64,000 nucleotides of DNA from Monocercomonoides exilis (Eukaryota; Preaxostyla; Oxymonadida; Polymastigidae), in NCBI GenBank assembly GCA_001643675.2, contig LSRY02000007.1, positions 253,001 through 317,000 on the forward strand, written 5' to 3'. The position numbers were made by a program, and so were the translations under genes. How positions within the stretch are numbered: position 1 is the stretch's first letter; every line of letters begins with the position of its first letter. Under the pieces are notes generated by a model that was not told where the DNA came from, did no database searches, and saw nothing but the letters and a program-made list of their open reading frames with translations. Positions 36,501-47,500 of this stretch are shown piece after piece.

Positions 36501-39500
36501 TGTTGAGAAGTGCACATTCAGCCGGTGTGTGAGCGAGGCGAGTGAAAGGGGAGGAGCACTGATGATGTGTGTGAAGAGCGAGGAGTCATTGGTGGAGGTG
36601 AGGCAATGCTCATTCACACTCTGCAAGTGCTCGACAGTGGTTGGGAGAGGAGGAGGAATGATGTTTGATTGTGTGGATCCCTCATTACCAGCACCAGCAC
36701 AGGATGGCTCATTGTTTCTCCCACTGAAGATTTCAGAGATCCGATTCACAATGAATGATGCACTGGTGGGGAAGGATATATTCATCAACTGTCAGTCGAT
36801 CGAGCAGCAGATCAACGAAACACTCTTTGCTCTCGACTTCACCCAGGAGTCGCTCCAGTCGAACAAGTCCATCTGTGCGAGTGATGCTGATGAGCAGGAT
36901 GTGGACTTGATCCCCTTGATCACCTTCTTGTATGCACCCCAGATCTTTGTGTGTCTCGATTCGGCAGACACTCGCCAGTGTGGATTGCCAACAAACCCCT
37001 GCCAGAGCATCTCATCTGCTGTTCACCACATTCAGCAAGGATTGCTCAACACCATTTTCATCAACACCTCATCCACCTTCCTCTCAGAGACAACTGTGCA
37101 TGGGCTGTCCATCCTGCCTTCAACAAAGCAGCAGGCAACAATCCAGCTGAGCATAACCATTCCACACACTGGAGATGCCCCAAGTGTGGTTCTGTTTGAG
37201 GAGGATTGCACAGTTCGCAACTGTTTAATATCATTTGCCTCTTCGTTTGAGTCAACACACTCAGCAGTATTCGCTGAATCATGTGGATCGTTGGAAGTGT
37301 CTCAATGCACATTCACAGCAGCCGATGCCTTGTTGGAGCTGGATTCACTTGTGATGGCTGTTTGGGGAGGAGTTCTGAAGATGAGCGAGACATCATTCAG
37401 CTGGCTGTCTTTTGCAAAACCCTTGCTTTTGTTTTCTGATGAATCAGAAATTGTGTTTTCACAATTGACTCTGGACTCTCTCGCATTGACAGCTGATGTT
37501 GTTGCAATTGGACAGAGTGCAACTGTCTCAATTGAAAAAATGAACTGTTCCAACATCTCATTGAACAAAGGCTGTCTGATATCAACGAACAAAGAAGAGC
37601 TGAACATGAATGGAAATGGAAGAAATAATGATGAAGGAAATGGAAGTCTCAGAATCTCTATTTCATCATTTGTGAATATTTCATCAAATGAGAACAACAA
37701 TAACAATGAGAGTGTTGTGAGGATTGAGAGTGACAAATCAAATGTGAATCTGATTAATTGCTCATTTTCTTATTGTCTGCTTTCAACTGAGAAAGGAAGC
37801 CAGTTGTCTGTTTCAGAAAGTTCGAATGTGATTGTTGTTTCGTGTCTGTTTGATGGCAAAGCAACAGATGAGCCAATTAGCCATCAGAAGAATAACGATA
37901 TGGGAGAAGATGAAGAAGAAAATGACAAAGAGCATAATCCGTTATGTGGTTGGAATGGATCAGTTGTGGATGTGAAGTCAAGCAATGTGACAATGAAGGA
38001 CACCACAATCAGCACCTCGAAGAAAGGAGGGCTTTCATTGTTTGGTGGAAGTGTGGAGATTGAGAAAGGAGAATTCACGAACAACAATCCATCGATTCAG
38101 AATTATCCATCAGCAAGAAGGAACATCCTGTGTGAAGGCTCTTCAGAATTGAGTGTTGTGAGTTTGAAGGGAGGTGATGGAACATTGCCAAATATCTCGT
38201 TGTGGATATTGGATGGAGGATGTTCATTGGAAGGGATTGCAGGAGAAAGGGCATCTCCCTTTTTCATCCCGAAGGTGGAGAGTGTGTCATCTGAAAAGTC
38301 AGGGGAGAAGGTGAATCTTGTGTTCAGAGGATCACTTCTCCTCCCTTGCAATCTCTCATTCGAAACAGTTGCAGCAGAAGGAGATGAGGAAGTGGTTGAA
38401 AAGCATTTGTTTGATGAAAGAGGTTTCATTTCAGAAGAAGAGGTTCATGGATCTGTTCCTGTGGAAACAATTGAAGGGGTGGCAAGTGGAGCAGAAGTGA
38501 GAGTGTGCATTCTGTTTGGAAATCCTTCTTCACCATCATCAACTGAATCCTTCATTCTGAAGAACAAGAGTACCTCAGAATCAAAAGGAGATGAAAGAAT
38601 TGTTGAAGGAGGAAAAGATGGAAAGTTGTCATGGATATTGATTGTTTGCATAGCAATTGTTGTTGCATTGTTAATTGTGTCAATTGTATTCATTGTTCGA
38701 TGGAGAAAGCAAAAGAGAAGAACAAGGGAATTAGAAGAGATTGTGAATGACACAGTGAGGAAGGATCCGAAGGTATTTGAGATGGTGACAATGGAGATGT
38801 CACCTGAGGAGCAATGGAGGAGAGCAGAAAGGGAGGCAGAGAAGAAGAATGAAGAAAGGATCAAGAAGAGGGTGTATGAGAATAGCTTGGGGCATTCCGA
38901 GTCATCAGAGCATTTGTTGAGTGAGAGTGGTTCGACTGAATACATCTTGGGAAGAGATTCAGATAAGATTCCAGAATGGGCATTGGAAAAAGTTGATGAG
39001 AAGGAAGTCGAGGAAGAGACAAGAAAGAGATCGCCATCGCCATCCATCTCATCCACTTCAACAACTGATTCAGATTCAACATTTGTTCGAGGAGAGGATC
39101 TGTGTCCAACCACCTCATCCATGTCGAATTTGGTGGATGCAATTGCCTGTTCATCAGTGTTTGAAAAGCTGATTGTGGATCTGCGAGATTCGCTGTTCAT
39201 GCTGCTTCATGGGAGGAATGAGAAGAAAGAGATGGCGATTGGCACTCTGAAGGAGAGAGAACACACAGCTGCCCAGGTGTTGTTCTGGGTGGCGAATGGG
39301 GCACTCCACTCATTTGAGAATGAAGAAGACGAGCTCTCCTCCCTTGCCAATCTGAGTCCTCACATTGTGTTGTTCTCGGAGCACATGATCATCTGCATTG
39401 CCAAGCATTCCGACTTCTCTTCAGATGATTCAGATTCCTCATCCATCTCCTCCGCCTCCACCATCATCACATCTTCCTCTGACTTCTCATCTGCCAACAG

Positions 39501-40586
39501 GAATGGTCGAGGCTCACCACCACCTTCATCAGCCTTTGAGGATGAGGATGACAACAGGAAGGAGTGCTTGAGGTGGAAGGCGCCTGAGCTGCAGATGAAC
39601 AAGAAGATGGGAGCAACAGAAAAGTCGGTGGTGTTCTCGATTGGGATGATGCTGTGGGAGTGCCTGACCCTGCAGATCCCATTTGGGGAGTATGGGGCAG
39701 TGGTGGCAGGGCAGAAGATTGTGAATGGGGAGAGGCCAGACATGAAGGGGGTTTCAGGGAACACATTTGAGGCAGTTGTGAAGAGCTGCGTGTCGGAGAG
39801 AGGGTGCGAGCGTGTGGAGCTGAATGTGCTGAAGAGAGAGTTTATCCAGCGCTTTCCTCCCGGCACAGTGATGGTGACGATGTCCGATGCGATTGGATAT
39901 AACGAGTTGTCAGAGGAAGAGGAGCTGAGTGTGTCAGCAGAGGCGAGAAAGCTGATTGAAAGCATGAACAAATGAGGAAGAAGAGATGGAGGAATTTCAA
40001 ATTAAATATTGTGTGAAATGTACTTTTTTTTATCTGTGGATGAAATGTGGGTTTTTTTTCAAAAATGCATTATCTATGGTTTTCTGTTTGTGGCGTGCTT
40101 GCTACGATTTTATTTGGCTTTTTGATGCTATTTCATTTATATTTTATTGAATTTTTGTGGACAAGAATGTTGACTCTTAGATCTCTATTTTATTATTATT
40201 CATGTTGAATTTTTCGTTATGAGCGGAATTCATTGAGATTTGAAATTTGATTGTTGAGAAAAGTGAATTCAAGTTTTGGAAAAATGAATAAACCTATTTT
40301 CTATTGGAATGATCATTTTTTTTTTCCCAAATAACATCATCACAAACAAAATAGAAATTGTTAATAAGGTCAGAATATGAAAGAGAAATTCTATTTCCAA
40401 ATACAACATTGCATTGAATGCAATCATTTCAACTGAAGCATTTGAAAATGGTTTCAAGATAAAAGATTTGTCGAATGACAATTCGATGAAGGAAATATCA
40501 ACAAATCTTCGAATTAATGAAAGAATATTATCAAAAAGAATTGCAATCACAGAATATCGAGCAAATACAAGTCTCCAATAGGGTAT

Positions 40587-40652
<66 letters not shown>
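30541..40652. repeat. Segmental duplication, unit B
   Basis: Direct-orientation partner of 7,463-16,468. It ends in a 65-base poly-T tract (40,588-40,652); unit A ends in 35 T. Sequence beyond the T tracts is unrelated. Confidence 0.85.
30697..39975 (+). CDS. Beta-helix receptor-like transmembrane pseudokinase, copy 2
   Basis: Paralog of the gene at 7,614-15,823. Exons 30,697-31,683 and 31,759-39,975 (75-bp intron, GTTTGA...TTTAG, same position and phase) give about 3,067 residues. It has the same signal peptide (MLPIIHLVAILSFFLNINAF) and ectodomain style, but five CG...PC modules, with headers near 32,448, 33,546, 34,645, 35,738 and 36,975. The third, about 1.1 kb, is missing from copy 1 but present in the broken left-edge member. 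A transmembrane helix (ILIVCIAIVVALLIVSIVFIV) lies near residues 2,621-2,641, followed by a basic stop-transfer stretch. The cytoplasmic kinase-like region has the APE and subdomain IX motifs, and HRD, DFG and the ATP-binding lysine are likewise absent. Long segments match copy 1 almost exactly, whereas the module-1 region and the transmembrane helix differ more. Confidence 0.85.
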
Positions 40653-40655
<3 letters not shown>

Positions 40656-42834
40656 TTGTTTGGAGAATGAAAATACTTTATTCTTTAATAAGTGTTCCAA
40701 TTTTAACATATAATCTATTTTCATTCTTTTTCTTTTTCTCGATTAATATCAACAAAACATATTTTTTTTCGTTTGTTCTGTTATAAAAAATTACGTTTTC
40801 CATTTGAATAATAAAGAAGTATTCTCATTTTTAAAATTTATCATCACAAATTTGAAAATTCAGTCTTTTGATTTATTTATTTAATTGCAATCAAATAGAA
40901 AATTTGACACTTTTGAAAAATTGACAAATTATCATAAAAACACTTTTTTCGAAGAAATGGAACGATACAAGCACTTTCAAGTTTTTTTTACACACAAATC
41001 ATGAAAACATTGTTTTTCTTAAAACTAATGAAAGCTTTCTCAGAATTAAAAATGAAGGAAATTCTCAAATTTTATAATCAAATATCAATTGGATCATTAA
41101 ATGCTGATTTTTGACTTTATTTGTTTTGGTCAAAATGAAACCATTTTGTTCATATTTTTTTATCACAAAAAGTTCTTCCATTGTGTGAAATTCTTTAATG
41201 AAAAAGTCTGAAGTGCCTCATTTTTCCTCACATGATCTTTATTCACTTTTAAATAAATGTTTGCTCATTTTTCTAAAAAAAAATAAAAGAAAATCAACTT
41301 TGTTAATTTCCTTCTTTTGCCAAATGAAGAGATAAAAATTTAATAAAAAATTATCTTAACAATTTTTGAGATTGTCGTTCGCATCGACCATTACATTTCA
41401 TGTTATATTTGGGAGATTACTTTTGAAATCATATTTTTTCCTTCAAATAATTCGGTTGTATATTTTTAATATCACTAATAGAACACTGAAAGGAGAAAAG
41501 GATTATAAAAGACATCGTCGTTTTTAATTCAGAAAAAACAAATGTCAAAAAAAAATAGTTCTGATTATTTTTTGCATTTAAATACAAAATCTCTTCCCAG
41601 TGACAAGCAATCTTCGAAAAATCAACACTCCGAAAAAAGTTATGAATCAAAAATAATTATCTATTTATCTTCTTTTTGTTAATATTTTCAATCTTGAATA
41701 AAAGTCTTTTGACACCAAATAATTTTAGAAATAATTTCCAAAGTCGAATAATACACCAAAAATTATTCAAAGTCGGAAAATTTTCATTCAAAGTTGAAAT
41801 AGTTCCAAACGAAATTGAAAAACTTTCAAGCAAAGTCGAAAGTTCGAAAAACTTCAAATTAAAAGAATAAAATAAAGCAAAGCAAAGTCAAAAATTCATT
41901 GTCATTGTTTAAATATCAATGATATTTGTTATTTAACGATTTTTCATCTTTTTTCCGATTTTTTTCTTTGGTTTCTTATGTCCAATCACAAAATTTTAAA
42001 AGAAGAGAGAAATACAGACACATTTTTATATTATTTCAATTGAAAGAATACTGCTTTTCAAAAGATTTGCCAAAATTTTATATTTGTATTTTTTCACAAT
42101 TAATGAAAAATGATGTTTGCAATATTGGCTCTCTTAATTCGCGTTTTTAATATCAAAAAACTCATCTCTTATTGAAGGAAACAAATGTTCAAAGTAATGT
42201 TAAGATTTTATTTTTGAGTTTATTATGGTTTGAAATCATCAAAATTTGCAGAAAACAACAGCACAAACATTGCTGATAATAATCACAAAAACAAAGTTAT
42301 AATAATTTTCTTTAATTGAATTCTCTTTATATAATATTTATTTTTCTATTTTAAAATTTCGATTTCGATTAAAAGTTTTTCGATTTCGTTTGGAACTTTT
42401 TCGATTTCGAATGAAAATTTTCGACTTTATTTAAAAGTTTTCCGTCTTTGTATAATTTTTGGTGCAAATGGTGAAAATCATCACAGACAAAATAAATCTC
42501 TCTCTCTCTCCCTCTTAATTTTATTTTTTTATTTATTAATTTGTATGCTTTTTTCCAATGAAAAATCAACATTTTGATCAAAAATATCGTTAACCTAGAT
42601 GATGTGAGGAAAAAAAATATCCCTCACTTGTTTTCTAAAATCCTTCTATAAACAATTCATCAAACATTCTTCAAAGAATTTATAAATAATGAAATTGAAA
42701 TTAACATTCAAACTCAATCACAAGAAACAAAAAGAAAATAACTTCAAATTCAAAAATTCAGTGAAAATTAAAGTACATCATCAGTGAACGAAATAAAGAT
42801 TATATATCAATGAATCATTTGGATTTGAAGTCAG
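39976..42834. other. Receptor 3' flank and long AT-rich intergenic region
   Basis: Bases 39,976-40,587 are the duplicated 3' flank. After the poly-T tract the sequence is AT-rich with no supported gene. It contains an inverted-repeat pair at 41,754-41,842 and 42,353-42,464, listed separately, and a short CT dinucleotide run near 42,497-42,513. Confidence 0.65.
41754..42464. repeat. Long imperfect inverted repeat built of GTCGAAA-type units
   Basis: The arm at 41,754-41,842 matches the reverse complement of 42,353-42,464, including CACCAAAAATTAT and GTTCCAAACGAAAT. The right arm has about 20 extra bases. Each arm is itself a degenerate tandem array of units of about 20 bases around AAAGTCGAAAA. 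About 510 bases separate the arms and carry no gene. This is compatible with a fold-back element. Confidence 0.6.
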
Positions 42835-44293
42835 TTATAAGAAACATTTATAACTGGAAAAAAAAGCCCAAGTGCTTGACAAAGTTCTCATATTTTCCAT
42901 CCAATCACATGAACTGTAAAGCAAACTGTTCGATTTTTCTTCGAAATCTTCTTCCTCAAACCATTCGTAAACCAACTTTGCGTACAATTGCTCAAGTCCC
43001 AAATTATTCTCCATCAACCAACAAAACTGATGTATCACCTGTCTTGAAATTTCATCATATTCAATGCAATTCCCCATAACTTGATGCAAAATCCATTTTA
43101 GTCTTCGAGATTCTATTTCAAGTTTAATCACTTCGAGACCTCTGAAAGCAAGAAATTTTAGCTCGGCCTTCATAATATGCAATTTTGCCCTGTTCGCTCC
43201 CTTTAAGGAGAACAGCTTTCGGATGGATGCGAATAAATTGCTTGAGCTTAAATACCATTTTCCCCAATGGCTTTGTGATGCTAAGTTCAACAAAAAATAA
43301 AAAAAATCGTTGAATAATGCGTTATTAAATTTCATCTCGAAACTACGCTTTTTAGCTGATTCATAAATTGGATAAAAATTTGTCGCTACTTCAACAATCT
43401 CCTCCAGTGTTTGCTTTAATCGTAAGCTATCTTCAACATCCACAGTATAGTTTGTATTGCATTTGTAAAGAAGAAGATATAAAAAAGTCGCTCTCCACTG
43501 TGTTTCCTTCAAAAGTGCTGAAATAGGCGCTTCTTTCGCTTTTTCTTGTGAAGGAAATGGGATTTTAAATGGGCAATCTGGATCAACTTTGACATTTACT
43601 CCAATTAGCTTCTCATTGCAAGCAATTAATAGAGGTTCTAATGCAGTTTTTATATTAATTGAACAAAGAACATCTTGAGGTACTAAAAGAATTAAAAAAA
43701 AAAAATCCAATATTTAAAAAATGGAAAGCTATCCAAAACAAACCATGAAGTGTCGTGATGCAATAATAAAAATGTAAGATATCTCGAATGTTGAATGGTT
43801 CATCCAATTTTCGTGAAAAAATTATAAGTTTGTCCATTAGAACTTCAGATAAAACTCTACAGTAATAATCGTCAAATTGCCTCCAAGAAAAGAGGCAGCC
43901 GATTGAAAGCGATAGCCAGTGTATAAACTCAAAGTTGTACTTTGAAGGTTCCTTTTTGTAGTCAAATACGCTTTTGAATAAACTCTCTAAAGCAGGCGTA
44001 TCCATAAATAAAGAAGTTAGTTTATTTTGTGGAGTAGGCATGTCGTAATCAAGCATGTTTGCTACAATAACGTAAAAGCACTTGAGCAAATGGTTTTTTT
44101 TCTCCAAACATTTTTCTTTATCTTGAAGATACTCCAAAATAGGTTGAAAGTCCAGAATAGAAAAAGAAGATTTCTCGAGTAAAATGTCTTCCTGCATAAT
44201 CTGCTTGAAGAATAATTCGATATCTTCATTATTTAACTGACATTTTCCATTTATAAATTCTTGTAGCGTTTCTTTTTTCCAAAAATTATTCAA
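42835..44293 (-). CDS. Hypothetical helical protein
   Basis: Not recognised. Two exons on the minus strand, 44,293-43,744 and 43,682-42,835, are joined across a 61-bp intron (GTTTGT...TTTTAG). The junction reads TLH-VPQDVLCS and ends in TAA. The frame opens just after an in-frame TAA near 44,294. The first ATG is at 44,197, so either the protein starts there (about 432 residues) or a small 5' exon lies further upstream. The sequence is Leu-, Lys- and Phe-rich with amphipathic helices throughout and no signal peptide or transmembrane segment (for example NRAKLHIMKAELKFLAFRG and ESRRLKWILHQVMGNCIEY). This resembles helical-repeat scaffold proteins but shows no diagnostic motif. It is divergently paired with the phosphatase-fusion gene, whose start is 340 bases away. 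Confidence 0.65.
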
Positions 44294-44534
44294 TTATTAA
44301 AAAATGCAGAACTCCATCAAAGCAAACTTATGATTTCCATTTCATTAACTAAATATCACTTTTGTAAATAAAATATCAAAACAGGCGAAAGATATACAAA
44401 GAGAAAGCCTACAGAATATAAAATTAAATTTCTAAGATAATTCACATTTACCATAACTTAAATATTTTCATAAAAAATTAGTTTTATTTTAGCTATTTGC
44501 AAAGCTAACAAATAATAATAAGGTTGCTGCAGTT

Positions 44535-47500
44535 ATGGCTGCGCAAGGTAATATGTCAAAAGATCTATTTCAAACAGTTCGTGACATTTCGTTTGAAAAG
44601 GTGCTTGAACATATAAAAGCTGGCAACATACTCTCAATACGTGATGTAAAGCTAATAGTGCAAAATGCTACAAGTATTTTTTCTTCTGAAGAAAATTGCG
44701 TGAATGTAAAAGATGAAAATATTCGTATTATTGGAGATACACATGGTTTTTCCATTTTTGTTCATTTGTTTGTGGAAACGTTTCGTAATTTATTTTCTTT
44801 AATTTAAAAGGAACACTGAAAAACATTGATGACATTTTTTCAACTGAAATATTAAATCAATATTCTCAAGTATTTCTTGGGAATTATGTCAATCGTGGCG
44901 AAAATTCATGTGAATGGCTTTTACTTCTTTATACAGCAAAAATATGCTATTCTTCAAAGACTTATCTTCTTCGCGGAAATCACGAATGTGAATTGATGTG
45001 CAGACGTTTTGAATTTTATAAGGAGTGCACTCAGAAATACAATGAAGAGATTTTTCAACTTTTCTTGAGTTCTTTTCATGCACTTCCTCTTGCTGCTGTC
45101 GCAAGTGATGGGAGATTCTTTTGCGTTCATGGCGGATTATCTCCACGTATTGGAACGGTTTATTTTTTGAATTGAGAATATTATATCATATATTAATTTT
45201 TTATTTTGTTTACTTGCTACTTTCAATTTAGTTGGAAGAACTGTCAAAAATAAACAGACACACAGAAATTGAAAAAGATGATGCCATTGCTGATCTTCTT
45301 TGGAGTGATCCACTTCCTTTGAGCTCTCCAATGACAGCTGAAGAGAAAAATGTTTATTTTCTGCCAAATACAAAGCGTGGGATTGGCTTTTTCTTTGGGT
45401 TTGTTCTGCTTTTATTTTCTTCAATTGTATCTATTTGCTGGATTATATTCTCTATTTCTATTTGGGTATTTTAATTTGAATTCTACCTTTTTATTTAAAA
45501 AAAAATATCCAATCTGAATGCTCATTTTTAGGCCTAAAGCGATTGATGCCTTTCTCGGAAACAACCATTTCATCGCTCTTATCCGCTCTAACCAATACTC
45601 TCAGCGTGGTCTGCTGTTGGCACACACAAAAAGCGCAGGGTTTCCGTCTGTGGTGACAATTTTCTCATCGCCGAATTTTCTGGGGCTGATGAAGAACAGA
45701 GGATACATTGCAATTGTGAAGGACCAAGTGTTGAGCTTCACGAAAATGGTGAGTGCACAAGCAAATTCAAATACTTCCGCTCAAACACCATCAACTCAAC
45801 AGTCTGCAACAGCAACAACAACAACAGCAGCAACAACAGCAGCAACAACAGCAGCAACAACAGCAGCAACAACAACAACATCATCATCATCATCATCTCA
45901 ATCTTCATCTCAGATGCCTCCATCTAATTCCAATTTAGTGAGTGAAAGGACTCTTCCTCAGTCAAATGAGCAAGGCATTGCATCATTCATCGAAGCCAAT
46001 TCACTCCACCGCCTTTTCCCTTTCGCAAAATCGCCTGTTGAATCTCTGCTCCGGCTGTATCTCCAAAACGTGCCTCAAAATGCACTTTCGTCTGGACAGC
46101 CTTCAGAAAACACACAACAAACAACGAAATCTTCGGAAGGGCAACAAAACACGTCTTCTGAAGCATCGCAGCAGACATACACAAATCCAAATGCACAAAT
46201 AAGCCAGCCGAATGCTGCTAATGTTAACAATACTCCTTTTTCTCTGCCTCCACCGCCGCCTCCTCCACCTTCTTCTGTATCTGCTGCAAGTGCTGCTACT
46301 TCTAATGCTTCTTCTTCTGTTCCTTCTTCTTCTTCTGTTCCTTCTTCTTCTTCTTTATCTTCTTCTTCTTCTTTGGTTGATTCTCTTCCACCGTATTTGA
46401 AGTGGTTTCTGCAGATGGCAAGCACGTTTGAAGGAGTTGCAGCACTCGATGCAATCAATCAGAGATGGCCAGAAGGAATCAAAGAGGAAATGAAAAGCGA
46501 AGAGAAAGAAGAGAAAGAGAAAGAGAAAGAGAAGGAGAAGGAGAAGGAGAAAGAGAAAGAGAAAGAGAAAGAGAAGGAGAAGGAGAAGGAGAAAGATAAG
46601 GTGAAAGAAAAAGAAAAAGAAAAAGATGAGAAAGATAAAGAAGTGAAAGAAAAAGAGATAGAGAAAGAAAAGATGAAAGAAAATGAGAAAGAAAAGGAGA
46701 AGGAGAAAGAGAAGGAGAAAGAAGAAAAAGAAAGAAAAAGAAGGGAGGACGAGGAAGGAGAAATGAGAAGAAAAGAAAAGAAAGAAAGAAAAGAAAAGAA
46801 AAGAAAAGAAGAAAACGAAGACAAAGAAAAAGAAAAAGACAAAGACAAAGAAAAAGAAAAAGAAAAAGAAAAAGAAAAAGAAAAAGAAAAAAAGATCCAA
46901 AAAGAAGACGAAGAAGCGAATATTGAGAAAGAAGAAAAGCAATCAGAAGCACGCAACACAGAAAAGGATGTTGCAATCCCTCAAACAGAAGAAAGGGACA
47001 AGAAAGCTGAAGAATCGAATGAAACAAGTGAAAATGCGAAGAAGGACGATAAAGAGAACAAAGAAACACAAAGTCAGAAAACAATTCTGACAACTGTGGA
47101 AAACATGCCTGAAGCAGCGAATGATAAAAATGAGAATGAAAAAAAAGAGAAAGAAGAGAAAGAAGAACAAAAGGAAGCAGAAGAAAATTCGAATAATCAA
47201 AACAAAACGAATGAAACAGCAGAACATTCAAATGAAATGGCAAAAGAACCAGAAAATTTGAAGAAAGAATCAAACGAAAAGGACAGCAATGCTTCTTCAG
47301 CAGACGCAACATCAGAAATTGCACAGGAAGAAACAGAGAACAACAACACTTCCATTCCATCGACATCACCTGAGATTCATTCAGAGAATGAAACAGCTGA
47401 GCAAAAGGATTCCAATCAACAATCAACAGATGAAAGAGAACAAACATCAATGACAGCAACAGCCTCAGAAACGTCAATTACAACAACTGCAACATCTTCT

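Noticed and set aside
45749-45802. Perfect-looking donor GTGAGT with a CAACAG acceptor inside the phosphatase fusion, which could hint at the end of the PPP gene
   Set aside because: The segment lacks the T-rich, AT-rich character of the other introns and is itself an open, in-frame 54 bases. The fusion frame is unaffected either way.
45753-45938. Poly-Gln frame on the plus strand
   Set aside because: It is the shifted reading of the Ala/Thr repeat in the long exon of the phosphatase fusion.
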